Positions 9,123 through 17,530 of a DNA stretch of 64,000 nucleotides are shown one piece after another; positions within the stretch are counted from its first letter, which is position 1, and every line of letters starts with the position of its first letter. The position numbers and the translations under genes were made by a program. The DNA is taken from positions 41,088-105,087 of the forward strand of contig JAKLHK010000007.1 of assembly GCA_022710185.1 (NCBI GenBank), read 5' to 3'. This stretch comes from Bacteroidota bacterium (GTDB lineage Bacteria; Bacteroidota; Bacteroidia; Bacteroidales; JAGNHN01). A model generated the notes under the pieces. It made no database searches. It was not told the DNA's origin and worked only from the letters and a program-made list of their open reading frames with translations.

Positions 9123-11228
9123 ATGTCCGAAAACCTTAGTGCCTTTCCTATGCTGCGTATCCTGCTGCCCTTCATGCTGGGTATCAGGGTATCCCTGGAT
9201 CATTCCCCGGGAGAGGGGGTCACGGCCATGCTCCTCTGGTCCGGCCTGCTGCTCATGGCGCCCGGCGCCCTGGCTTACGGGAAGGTATACAACTACCGGA
9301 CACGCTGGGTACATGGGATCATCGTGGTCATAGCGATGCTCGTCCTCGGCATGGCATGCGGGAGCTATGGACTTCGCCCCCATACCCGCCAACTCGTTGA
9401 CCGGTTGCAGGATGCCGACCTGATGATCGTCAGAACGCAAGGCAGCCTGAAGTTCAAGCCGGGGGCGGCCCTGGTCTTCGCGGAAGTGGAGGGCCGGATG
9501 CTCGGTGATCGCCTGTTGCCCTGTGAGGGACGCATACGGATAAGGGTACGGGGCGATAGCCTGGCTTTCCTGACCCCGGGTCAGCGCTACCTCATGCCTG
9601 CCCGCTGCGATTCCCTCTCCACCCGCTCCGAACCTGGGGGCTTCGATTACTCCCGCTGGCTGCGCCGTCAGGGTGTGGTTGGCCTGGGCTACCTGGATAG
9701 CAAACAACTGTTCCTCCTGTCCCCGTCTTCTTCATACAACCTGCGGGCCTGGGGGCACCGCCAGCAGCAGAGGATCAGTGCAGCCATCCTTGAAATGCTG
9801 CCCGATTCAGGACTGGCCGGACTGGCCTCGGCCATGCTCGTGGGCGAACTGAGCGGTCTGGATGAGGAGGTGTCAGAAGCCTTCCGCCGCTCCGGAGTAG
9901 TACATATCCTGAGCGTTTCCGGACTGCATACCGGTACTGTTTATGCCGGGATTACCGGGCTGATGGCCCTGCTGACGCTGCGCCGGCGAAGAAAGGCCTG
10001 GATGGAGTTCCTTCCGCTCAGCCTGGTGTTCCTGTTCGCCCTCATGACCGGACTTGCCCCGGCGGTCAGCCGGGCCACCCTGATGATCACCCTGCACACC
10101 TTGAGCCGCATGGTATCCCGGCGCACCGAAGGGCTGAATATCCTGGCCGGTTCCGCCTTTCTTATGCTGATGATCGTTCCGGCATGGCTGTTCAACCTGG
10201 GCTTTTGGCTCTCCTTTCTGGCCGTAGCCGGCATCATGCTGCTGTATGCCCCCTCCATGGCGGTGTTCGGGCTGAGCTATGGCCGATGGCGCAAGGCGCT
10301 GGGCGGTCTGGCCATGGTGTCCCTGGTGGCGCAGCTGGCCACGGCACCGCTCTGCCTGTATAGTTTTCATGCTTTTCCAGCCTATTTCCTTCCGGCCAAC
10401 CTGCTGGCTGTCCCGCTTTCTACCGTGGCGATCTATACCGGGATGGTAGCCCTTCCCCTGCACATGGCCGGACTTCCGGATGGCCTGGCGGTGCGAGCCT
10501 TCGGACTTCTCCTGCAGTGGATGCGTGACCTCAGCACATGGTTCGCCGATCTTCCCTGTGCCTATATTGAGTACATCCCCTTCAGCACCCATTCCCTGGT
10601 AATGTCCTATGTAGGCGTGGCCCTACTGGCGATGGCCCCTTTACTTCAGGACCGGCTCCAGACCTTACGGTTCCTTGTCCTGGTGATGATCATCTGGGCA
10701 GCGGCAGGGCTCGTTCAGAAATCCCTCGCCCTGCAACGCAAGGAAACCTGGCTGCTTAGCGGACCGAGACCAGTGCTGGCGGAGCTCAACGGAAGGGAGG
10801 CCAGGGTATGGGGGCTTGGCGCCCAGGCTGACAGCAGCATGCAGGGGCGCATCAGGGCCTGGGCCCTTCAGCGGGGTACGCCCGCCGGTACATTCGGGTA
10901 CCATATTTTGCAGTCAACCGGAAAGTCCCCTCCCGACACCACCCTGGGCAGGGCCTTTGCCTGGCATCCCTCGCGCAGGGGGTTGGTGGTATGGTGCGAT
11001 GACCCGGTAAGGCTGCAGATCATGGATGGGGAGGAGACAGGCATCATCCTGGTTACCGGGCTCAGGGGCCTCAGGAGCCTGAAAAGGTGGCCAGAGGAAC
11101 TGCGGCCGCAGGTGCTGGTGCTCGATGCCAGCGTTCGCTATCTGAAGGACGGACAGCGGGAGGCGCTGGAGGAGCGCTCTGGCAAGGTCTGGATAATGGC
11201 AAAGATGGGCAGCCTGCAGCTGGAGTGA
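9123..11228 (+). CDS. comEC: ComEC/Rec2-family DNA uptake channel
   Basis: 701 residues. N-terminal helices and a DUF4131-like soluble domain (about residues 30-200) are followed by the Competence domain, with the signature HILSVSGLHTG near residue 261 and about eight hydrophobic helices. ComEC forms the inner-membrane channel for single-stranded DNA in natural transformation. After the last helices only about 170 residues remain and no HxHxDH metallo-beta-lactamase motif is seen, so the C-terminal nuclease-like domain found in many ComEC proteins is absent or very degenerate. It abuts the convergent DUF4230 gene. Its promoter-like element is shared with the ComEA-like and DUF2851 genes. Confidence 0.9.
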   Translation: MSENLSAFPMLRILLPFMLGIRVSLDHSPGEGVTAMLLWSGLLLMAPGALAYGKVYNYRTRWVHGIIVVIAMLVLGMACGSYGLRPHTRQLVDRLQDADLMIVRTQGSLKFKPGAALVFAEVEGRMLGDRLLPCEGRIRIRVRGDSLAFLTPGQRYLMPARCDSLSTRSEPGGFDYSRWLRRQGVVGLGYLDSKQLFLLSPSSSYNLRAWGHRQQQRISAAILEMLPDSGLAGLASAMLVGELSGLDEEVSEAFRRSGVVHILSVSGLHTGTVYAGITGLMALLTLRRRRKAWMEFLPLSLVFLFALMTGLAPAVSRATLMITLHTLSRMVSRRTEGLNILAGSAFLMLMIVPAWLFNLGFWLSFLAVAGIMLLYAPSMAVFGLSYGRWRKALGGLAMVSLVAQLATAPLCLYSFHAFPAYFLPANLLAVPLSTVAIYTGMVALPLHMAGLPDGLAVRAFGLLLQWMRDLSTWFADLPCAYIEYIPFSTHSLVMSYVGVALLAMAPLLQDRLQTLRFLVLVMIIWAAAGLVQKSLALQRKETWLLSGPRPVLAELNGREARVWGLGAQADSSMQGRIRAWALQRGTPAGTFGYHILQSTGKSPPDTTLGRAFAWHPSRRGLVVWCDDPVRLQIMDGEETGIILVTGLRGLRSLKRWPEELRPQVLVLDASVRYLKDGQREALEERSGKVWIMAKMGSLQLE

Positions 11229-11825
11229 TCAATCAGCAGGAGGGGCGAAGCGTACCTCGATGCCGCGGGCAGCGGCGGCGGCAAGGATCATCCGTCTCAG
11301 AGCTTGCTCGGCCCTGGCCAGGTGTTCCGCCTTTCCAAGCTCGGCTCCGAGGGCCTTACGATCTTCCTCTACAGCCTTCGAGAACAGGGCAAACACATCC
11401 TGGAAGCTGGCCCAGGTCGAGCTCATGCCGAAACCGGTGCTGACATCGAGGTTGGACGCCCTTTCCACCTCATAGCGGGCCTCACCGGCCACCACCTGCG
11501 GCAGCCTGACCAGGAAAGCGCCGTCCTCCTGCCGTTCGAACGAAACCAGGCTCATGTCGGCAGTCCAGGTCACCTGTACGGGGACGCTGAGTACCAGGCG
11601 GATGTTGTTGTATGGGACCGTCTCGTCTTTCACGATGAGCAAACGGTCCATATAGGCGCTCGATACCTCCACCCGCTCCATCCCGCGCAGGGAAGCCTGC
11701 AGGTCAGGGGCACCTTCAGGATTCCCGAAGTAGTGGCCAGCATAGCGTCCTCCAAGGAAACCCAGGACAAGGAGTACCAGGCATAGGAGGGTGAGGGTCA
11801 GACCCGATCCCGTACGACGGCTCAT
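11229..11825 (-). CDS. DUF4230-like single-pass membrane protein
   Basis: 198 residues. A helix at about residues 8-30 anchors a soluble domain (signal anchor, soluble part probably periplasmic). The order of strands, an N-terminal amphipathic start and a helical, alanine-rich C-terminus ending in a GIEVRF strand fit DUF4230 proteins; I am moderately sure of the family. The function is unknown. The stop abuts the comEC stop (convergent, adjacent bases) with no room for a terminator between them. Confidence 0.6.
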   Translation of the reverse strand: MSRRTGSGLTLTLLCLVLLVLGFLGGRYAGHYFGNPEGAPDLQASLRGMERVEVSSAYMDRLLIVKDETVPYNNIRLVLSVPVQVTWTADMSLVSFERQEDGAFLVRLPQVVAGEARYEVERASNLDVSTGFGMSSTWASFQDVFALFSKAVEEDRKALGAELGKAEHLARAEQALRRMILAAAAARGIEVRFAPPAD

Positions 11826-11864
11826 AGGATGTGGATTTACAGGCCGTTATACGTCAATGGTGGG

Positions 11865-11902
11865 AAAAAGTTACGGGATCCCGGCCTCAGCGGAATCCCG
11901 TA
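11865..11902 (-). terminator. Intrinsic terminator downstream of rny
   Basis: On the minus strand, arms TTACGGGAT (complement of 11894-11902) and ATCCCGTAA (complement of 11871-11879) flank a 14-base GC-rich loop and are followed by a TTTTT run, 23 bases after the rny stop. Confidence 0.65.
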
Positions 11903-11924
11903 ACAGCTTGCTGACGAGGCCTGG

Positions 11925-13466
11925 CTATTTTGCATAGGCCACCGCCCGGGTTTCCCGGATCACGGTGATTTTGATCTGGCCCGGATAGGTCATCTCGTCC
12001 TGGATCTTTTTGGACAGGTCGAAGGAGATCTGGTTGGCCTCCTGGTCGCTGACCTTGTCGGCACCTACGATGACGCGCAGCTCACGGCCAGCCTGGATGG
12101 CGTAGGTTTTGACTACTCCCGGATAGGAGAGGGCCAGCTCTTCCAGGTTGTTCAGGCGTTTGATGTAGGCTTCCACCACTTCGCGGCGGGCCCCGGGCCT
12201 GGCACCACTGATGGCGTCGCAGACCTGCACTATGGGGGCGATGAGCGATTCCATCTCGATCTCATCGTGATGGGCGCCTATGGCGTTGACCACCTCTGGC
12301 TTCTCCTTGTATTTCTCTGCCATCTTCATGCCAAGCAGGGCGTGCGGCAGTTCCGGCTCGGTGTCAGGCACCTTGCCGATATCGTGCAGCAGCCCGGCGC
12401 GCTTGGCCAGCTTGGGATTGAGGCCCAGTTCTGCGGCCATGGTGGCACTGAGGTTGGCTACCTCGCGGGAGTGCTGCAGCAGGTTCTGGCCGTAGGAGGA
12501 ACGGTATTTCATGCGGCCCACCATGCGTACCAGGTCGTTGTGTAATCCGTGGATGCCCAGGTCGATGCAGGTCCGTTTCCCGGTCTCGATGATCTCCTGC
12601 TCGATCTGCTTGCGGGTTTTGGCCACCACCTCTTCGATGCGTGCCGGGTGGATACGGCCGTCGGTTACGAGCTTGTGAAGGGAGAGCCGGGCGATTTCCC
12701 GGCGCACAGGGTCGAAGCCGCTCAGGATGATCGCTTCCGGACTGTCGTCAACGATGATCTCTATGCCCGTTAAGGCCTCCAGGGTACGGATATTGCGGCC
12801 TTCACGGCCAATGATGCGCCCCTTGATCTCATCGCTCTCCAGGTGGAAAACCGAAACCGAGTTTTCTACGGCATGTTCAACGGCCGTGCGCTGGATGGTC
12901 TCCAACACCACCTTGCGGGCTTTCTGGTTGGCCGTCATCCGTGCCTCTTCGAGAATGTCGTTCACGATGATGGCGGCATCGGCCTTGGCTTCGTCCCTCA
13001 GAACCTCCACCAGCTGTTCCTTGGCCTCATAGGCGGTGAGCCCGGCAATGGCCTCCAGTTTCTCCACATGCTGGCGGGACGCCTTCTCGAGCTCTTCCTG
13101 TTTTTTGTTTACGATTTCCAGCTGCTGGCTGAGGTTGGTTCGGATGATGTCGAGTTCACGCTGCTTGCGCTGCTCCTCTTCCATCCGTTTGGAAAGGGCC
13201 TGCTCCTTCTGCTTGACGCGGTTTTCCGCCTGAAGCATGTTCTGATTGCGCTCACTGATCTGCTGCTCGTGCTCGGTTTTCAGCTGCAGGAACTTTTCCT
13301 TGGCCTGGAGCAACTTCTCCTTGCGGATCACTTCGGCCTTGTCCTCGGCCTCCCGAAGGATGTTGGCGCTCTTTCCAAGCAGGGATTTGCGCATCACAAA
13401 GACGGACAGGATGATGCCCAGGGCCAGTGCGGCCGATGCAACCCCTATCAGTAAAATGATATCCAT
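11925..13466 (-). CDS. rny: Ribonuclease Y
   Basis: 513 residues. Order: N-terminal membrane helix (about 1-22), long charged coiled coil (about 30-165), KH domain with [19 protein letters not shown] (about 210-225), then an HD domain with HDIGKVPD near residue 361, and a conserved C-terminal [12 protein letters not shown]. This is a membrane-anchored endoribonuclease that initiates mRNA decay. A strong AGGAGG ribosome site lies 4 to 6 bases before the ATG. It follows the predicted 6S RNA and zapA on the same strand, the usual Bacteroidota order, and ends before a hairpin terminator at 11865-11902. Confidence 0.95.
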   Translation of the reverse strand: MDIILLIGVASAALALGIILSVFVMRKSLLGKSANILREAEDKAEVIRKEKLLQAKEKFLQLKTEHEQQISERNQNMLQAENRVKQKEQALSKRMEEEQRKQRELDIIRTNLSQQLEIVNKKQEELEKASRQHVEKLEAIAGLTAYEAKEQLVEVLRDEAKADAAIIVNDILEEARMTANQKARKVVLETIQRTAVEHAVENSVSVFHLESDEIKGRIIGREGRNIRTLEALTGIEIIVDDSPEAIILSGFDPVRREIARLSLHKLVTDGRIHPARIEEVVAKTRKQIEQEIIETGKRTCIDLGIHGLHNDLVRMVGRMKYRSSYGQNLLQHSREVANLSATMAAELGLNPKLAKRAGLLHDIGKVPDTEPELPHALLGMKMAEKYKEKPEVVNAIGAHHDEIEMESLIAPIVQVCDAISGARPGARREVVEAYIKRLNNLEELALSYPGVVKTYAIQAGRELRVIVGADKVSDQEANQISFDLSKKIQDEMTYPGQIKITVIRETRAVAYAK

Positions 13467-13518
13467 ATTACCTCCTTTTATTTAGTAAGGAGATCGCGGG
13501 GAACAAGAGGGAGGGAAA

Positions 13519-13710
13519 TAAAAAACCCGCACAAACCCTGGAGTTGAGTAAACCCCAATTGACATGGATAGGGATGCCAGTTTCTTTAGACTTCCACCGA
13601 TCCGTCAGGGACGGATACCCGAAGGTTGAGGCCTGTCTTAGGAACCTATGAGCATTTCCCTAATGGTTGTAATGTTGAGTTTACAAACATTAGTGGTTTG
13701 CGCGGGTGTG
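13519..13710 (-). ncRNA. ssrS: Predicted 6S RNA between zapA and rny
   Basis: On the minus strand a transcript of about 190 nt can fold into a long rod. A 13-bp closing stem joins the complement of 13695-13707 (ACCCGCGCAAACC) with that of 13525-13537 (GGTTTGTGCGGGT, one G-U pair), followed by a T6 run. The centre has an apical hairpin ATCCGTC-CCT-GACGGAT inside a CCTTC/GGAAG helix, and large unpaired sides resembling the 6S open-promoter mimic. 6S RNA sequesters the housekeeping RNA polymerase holoenzyme. The zapA-6S-rny position is where this RNA is found in Bacteroidota (recalled knowledge). Exact ends are approximate. Confidence 0.7.
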
Positions 13711-13741
13711 CCTTCTGTCTGTTCAAAGAACGGGATGGACG

Positions 13742-14023
13742 CTATGCTTTCTCGGACAGGATATTTTCAAGGTCTCCGATGATCTTCAGGAGCTCTTGCT
13801 GCTCTTCGAGGGCCAGACCGTCGTGTTCCGTCCGCTCCACCGCAGCCGTCAAGGCTGCCATGGCCAGAAGGTCCTGCTTGTCACGGTAATGGTATGCCCC
13901 GGAAAGCTCTTTCATCGTGTGGTTGATCGTTTTGGCCGCTTTCCTCACCCGCTCTTCCTGGGCTTCCGTGACCTTCAGCTTGTAAGGCCGGTCTGCAATG
14001 ATCACTGAAATGGAAAACTCCAT
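13742..14023 (-). CDS. zapA: Cell division protein ZapA
   Basis: 93 residues. The N-terminal strand (SISVIIADRPYKLKV) is followed by EEERVRKAA-like helix and a C-terminal coiled coil, the fold of ZapA, which bundles FtsZ protofilaments at the Z-ring. Size matches the family. It lies 18 bases after the coiled-coil gene at 14042-14329 and precedes the predicted 6S RNA and rny, a conserved order. Confidence 0.88.
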   Translation of the reverse strand: MEFSISVIIADRPYKLKVTEAQEERVRKAAKTINHTMKELSGAYHYRDKQDLLAMAALTAAVERTEHDGLALEEQQELLKIIGDLENILSEKA

Positions 14024-14041
14024 AGGTAATATCCGATTAAG

Positions 14042-14329
14042 TTAACTATCCAACAGGTTCAGACAGTGTTCAATTTCCCGCACCAGATCATCGACCTTTT
14101 TTCTTGCCTCCTCACTTTCTTCCTTGGTGTTCAACGATTTAGCGGTTTGCAATATATGTATGAGTGTTTCCTTTTCTTCCAGGGTCTCCTTCATCCGGGC
14201 ATTCTCGGATTCCAGCGCCTCTATGCTGCGCTTCATTTCTTCCAGCTTCAGCACGAGCACCTTCCGCTCTTCGGTTACCTGCCGGACCTGCTCGCTCAGT
14301 CTCTCCAGCCGTCTGATTATCTCTGACAT
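14042..14329 (-). CDS. Coiled-coil protein upstream of zapA (ZapB-like in form)
   Basis: 95 residues from ATG 14329, which is preceded by GGAGG at good spacing; the longer open frame upstream to 14392 lacks that site. Almost the whole protein is a heptad-rich helix (SEIIRRLERLSEQVRQV, IEALESENARMKETLEEK) with an acidic, basic mix and no other domain. Proteins of this kind precede zapA in many Bacteroidota. By context a role with the Z-ring is likely; similarity to ZapB is in shape only. Confidence 0.75.
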   Translation of the reverse strand: MSEIIRRLERLSEQVRQVTEERKVLVLKLEEMKRSIEALESENARMKETLEEKETLIHILQTAKSLNTKEESEEARKKVDDLVREIEHCLNLLDS

Positions 14330-14421
14330 ATCCGTCCTCCAGATGCGGGTGACCCTTGCGACAAAGATAGCCACAAGCGGGCAACATTGCAAGTTTTCCC
14401 TGGGGTGGGCCGGGGGCTAAA

Positions 14422-14460
14422 CTTTTTTGTCCGTTTGAACCACCCCAGAACGTCTAATTA
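14422..14460 (+). promoter_or_regulatory. Shared com-type promoter element upstream of the DUF2851 gene
   Basis: CTTTTTT run, CCGTTT at 14431-14436, 13-base spacer, ACGTCT at 14450-14455 followed by AATTAG, 21 bases before the ATG. Twelve consecutive bases (ACGTCTAATTAG) are identical to the copy before the ComEA-like gene. Confidence 0.6.
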
Positions 14461-14476
14461 GTACAAACGAAACACC

Positions 14477-15742
14477 ATGAACGAGTCGCTGTTGTGTTAC
14501 ATCTGGAGGCATAGCCTGGCCGGGAGGTCCTTTCAATCTACCGATGGTCAGGAAATTAGAGTGGAGCACCCGGGGGTATGGAACCGGCATGCCGGTCCGG
14601 ATTTTCTGAATGCAAGGATCAGGATAGGCGACACCCTGTGGGCGGGTAATGTGGAAATGCACCTTAGGGCTTCAGACTGGGGCCGTCATGGTCATGAGCA
14701 AGACGAGAAGTACCGCAATGTGATACTGCATGTAGTTCTCTCAGAGGATGAGAAGGTATTCAGCGGTCTGGGCCGAAGACTGCCCTGCCTTGATCTCAGC
14801 GAATGGATTCCGGCAGGCATCGTGGAACGTTACGGGGAGTGGCAGGCCTCCGCTGATCCTATGCCCTGCCGGCCATTTCTGCATCAGCTGAATGCAGCTT
14901 CCCTCAGGCCCTGGCTTGGGCGCCTGGCCCTGGAGCGGCTTGAGCGCAGGGGCCATGAGCTCATCCGAACCCTCGATGAGGGCCCAGAGGCATGGGAGGT
15001 ATGCTTTCACACCCTCCTGTTCCGGGCCTTCGGCCTTCCGGCCAACGGGCTTCCCTTCGAGATGCTGGCCCGCATCTGGCTCAGGGTGCCCGGGCGGAAG
15101 AAATTGGCTGCCGCCGATGCAGAGGCGGCCTTGCTCTACCTCAGCGGCCTCCTGGAGGCCTGCGCGGAGGACCCCTGGTGCAGGGAACAGGTGGAAAGGG
15201 GAAGGGCACTTGCCCCAGAGCTCACCCCTTTACAACCTGCCCTGTGGTCCCTGCTGAGAATGAGGCCCGCGGCTTTTCCTTCCATCCGCATCGCCCAGCT
15301 GGCTGCTGTGCTCGCTGCCCTGGGGCCTGCCGGCCACCAGGAGCGGCTGACCCTGGAGCCTGCGCATTGGGTCCGCATTCTGCAAACTCAGGCTTCGGCA
15401 TACTGGGACGACCACTACCGCCCTGGCCAGGCTGTACTCAGGTCATACCCAAAGATTATCGGACCTCAGCAACGTACCTCGCTGGTGGCGAATGCTTTCG
15501 CTCCATACCTCAGCGCTTCCGGACTCTGGCACGACGACCATGCCCTGGTCCGAAGGGCCGTCGCCTTGCTGGAAAGGGTAGCGCCCGAAGACAATCGTGT
15601 GGTGCGTAACTGGTTGAACCTGGACCGCACAGACGTAAGCGCGCTTGAAACCCAGGGCTGGATGGAACTCGACCGCTCCTTTTGCAATGCCGGGCGTTGC
15701 CTGGAATGCCGTATCGGTTACCAGCTGCTGGGAGGGGGCTGA
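14477..15742 (+). CDS. DUF2851 family protein
   Basis: 421 residues with the characteristic start NESLLCYIWRHSLAG, HPGVWNRHAGPDFLNARIRI and GNVEMHLRASDWGRHGH, and a cysteine-rich end (CNAGRCLECRIG). The family is common in Bacteroidota and its function is unknown. The GPDFLNA and GNVEMH segments, with conserved Asp, Glu and His, look like a metal-dependent catalytic site, possibly nuclease-like, but this is inference. It is monocistronic: the promoter element 14422-14460 lies upstream and a strong terminator at 15751-15783 downstream. That promoter element is shared with comEC and the ComEA-like gene. Confidence 0.88.
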   Translation: MNESLLCYIWRHSLAGRSFQSTDGQEIRVEHPGVWNRHAGPDFLNARIRIGDTLWAGNVEMHLRASDWGRHGHEQDEKYRNVILHVVLSEDEKVFSGLGRRLPCLDLSEWIPAGIVERYGEWQASADPMPCRPFLHQLNAASLRPWLGRLALERLERRGHELIRTLDEGPEAWEVCFHTLLFRAFGLPANGLPFEMLARIWLRVPGRKKLAAADAEAALLYLSGLLEACAEDPWCREQVERGRALAPELTPLQPALWSLLRMRPAAFPSIRIAQLAAVLAALGPAGHQERLTLEPAHWVRILQTQASAYWDDHYRPGQAVLRSYPKIIGPQQRTSLVANAFAPYLSASGLWHDDHALVRRAVALLERVAPEDNRVVRNWLNLDRTDVSALETQGWMELDRSFCNAGRCLECRIGYQLLGGG

Positions 15743-15750
15743 AGGCAAAT

Positions 15751-15783
15751 CCCTGCAATACTTGGCAATTGCAGGGTATTTTT
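15751..15783 (+). terminator. Intrinsic terminator after the DUF2851 gene
   Basis: Arms CCCTGCAAT (15751-15759) and ATTGCAGGG (15768-15776) pair perfectly over an 8-base loop and are followed by TATTTTT. It lies 9 bases after the stop codon. Confidence 0.85.
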
Positions 15784-15814
15784 ACACCTTTGCCTTTACC
15801 GAACCAACCCCGAT

Positions 15815-17476
15815 ATGATCCTACGCATCCTGGTTGCCCTGGCGTTCTCTTGCCTGCTGTCTGCTCAAGCGCATGCTTCCACCCTCCGGGCCGATAGCGC
15901 TGCTATGCCCGGGGTGGTCCTGGATACCCTTGCGGCCAATCAGGATACCTCCCTGAGCCAGCAAATCAACAACCTTTTCGTTCCTGTGGTCGACAACCTG
16001 GCCAGCGTACTTTTCTATGATCCTTTTGCCGCCATGGGCATATACGACCCCGTGATCCGGAATGATGAGGGTGATGTCGTGTTCGACGAGAGCGGGCAGC
16101 CACGAACCGCACCCATCGCGTTGGTGGTGGTCTGGCTCATCATCGGGGCGGTATTTTTCACCATCTACTTCAGGTTCATTAACATTCGCGGGTTCCGTCA
16201 TGCCATCGACCTCGTCAGGGGACGCTACGATGACCCCCGGAGCAAAGGCGAGGTATCGCACTTCCAGGCCCTGGCTACGGCCCTCTCCGCCACCGTGGGC
16301 CTTGGCAACATCGCCGGGGTTGCCATTGCTATCGCCGTGGGAGGACCGGGCGCAACATTCTGGATGATCCTGGCCGGACTGCTGGGTATGTCATCCAAGT
16401 TCACCGAATGCACCCTGGGGGTGAAGTACAGGGAAATCGACGAACGGGGCGTAGTGTCCGGCGGTCCGATGTACTATCTCAAAAAAGGCCTGGCAAAAAA
16501 GGGCATGGGTGGTCTTGGTAAGGTCTTGGCCTTGATCTTCGCCATAATGGTCATCGGGGGATCATTCGGGGGCGGAAATATGTTCCAGGCCAACCAGGCT
16601 TTTGCCCAGTTCGTATACATCGCCCCGGCCCTGGAAGGGAAAGGCGCCTTCTTCGGGTTCATCCTCGCCATCCTGGTGGGGATCGTCATCATCGGGGGTA
16701 TCCGCAGCATTGCCAACGTTACCGACAAGATCGTACCCTTCATGGCGGCGTTCTATGTGATCTCCTGCCTGGCTATCATTGGCATCAACTACGACCGGAC
16801 CGGCGATGCCATTCTATTGATCATCGACGGGGCATTTGCTCCCGATGCACTGAAAGGGGGAGTGATCGGTGTCCTCATTACCGGTTTCCGCCGTGCGGCC
16901 TTCTCCAATGAGGCCGGTGTGGGTTCCGCAGCCATTGCCCACTCGGCCGTGCGCACCGACAAACCAATTACCGAAGGATTTGTGGCCTTGCTCGAGCCAT
17001 TCATTGACACGGTGGTGATCTGCACCATGACTGCCCTGGTCATCGTGTTCACCGGGGTGTATGAACATGGTACCGGGCTCCAGGGAACCGAGCTGACATC
17101 CAACGCCTTTGCTACGGTGGTGCCATGGTACCCTTACCTTCTGGTGGTGGCCATCTTCCTCTTCGCCTTCTCCACCATGATCTCCTGGTCCTATTATGGA
17201 ATGAAGGGCTTCGACTACCTCTTCGGGAAGTTTTTCGAAAAGGTGTTCGGCCAGCGCGCCATTGGCGACACGGTCTATCGCGTCCTCTTCCTTGGGATGA
17301 TCATTGTCGGCTCCTCCTCCGAGCTGAGCGCCGTCACCGATTTCAGCGACATGATGATCCTTTCCCTGGCCTTTCCCAACATCGTAGGCCTGATCATCCT
17401 TGCCCCTGAGGTCAAACGCGACCTTAAAGACTATCTTGCCAGGCTGCGCGCTGGCGAGATAAAAAAGTTCCAGTAA
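15815..17476 (+). CDS. Sodium:alanine symporter family (AGCS) transporter
   Basis: 553 residues. A cleavable signal-like start and about 70 extra residues precede the AGCS core, as in other Bacteroidota members. Signature segments: [20 protein letters not shown] followed by [19 protein letters not shown], then [25 protein letters not shown] and a late [12 protein letters not shown]. About eleven transmembrane helices. These proteins import alanine, glycine or related amino acids with sodium; the substrate cannot be set from sequence. It is separated from the DUF2851 gene by a terminator. Confidence 0.92.
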   Translation: MILRILVALAFSCLLSAQAHASTLRADSAAMPGVVLDTLAANQDTSLSQQINNLFVPVVDNLASVLFYDPFAAMGIYDPVIRNDEGDVVFDESGQPRTAPIALVVVWLIIGAVFFTIYFRFINIRGFRHAIDLVRGRYDDPRSKGEVSHFQALATALSATVGLGNIAGVAIAIAVGGPGATFWMILAGLLGMSSKFTECTLGVKYREIDERGVVSGGPMYYLKKGLAKKGMGGLGKVLALIFAIMVIGGSFGGGNMFQANQAFAQFVYIAPALEGKGAFFGFILAILVGIVIIGGIRSIANVTDKIVPFMAAFYVISCLAIIGINYDRTGDAILLIIDGAFAPDALKGGVIGVLITGFRRAAFSNEAGVGSAAIAHSAVRTDKPITEGFVALLEPFIDTVVICTMTALVIVFTGVYEHGTGLQGTELTSNAFATVVPWYPYLLVVAIFLFAFSTMISWSYYGMKGFDYLFGKFFEKVFGQRAIGDTVYRVLFLGMIIVGSSSELSAVTDFSDMMILSLAFPNIVGLIILAPEVKRDLKDYLARLRAGEIKKFQ

Positions 17477-17482
17477 AAGTTT

Positions 17483-17512
17483 CCGTTTCCGGGGGGGAAA
17501 ACGTCTAATTAG
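17483..17512 (+). promoter_or_regulatory. Shared com-type promoter element upstream of the ComEA-like gene
   Basis: CCGTTT at 17483-17488, 12-base spacer with seven G (17491-17497), ACGTCT at 17501-17506 followed by AATTAG; 24 bases from the ATG. The spacer is one base shorter than in the other two copies. Confidence 0.6.
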
Positions 17513-17530
17513 GAGTACCTACCCCCCCTG

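Noticed and set aside
17491..17528. Possible hairpin between seven G (17491-17497) and seven C (17522-17528) before the ComEA-like gene
   Set aside because: If transcription starts after the ACGTCT box, the G run is not in the mRNA, so an RNA hairpin is unlikely.
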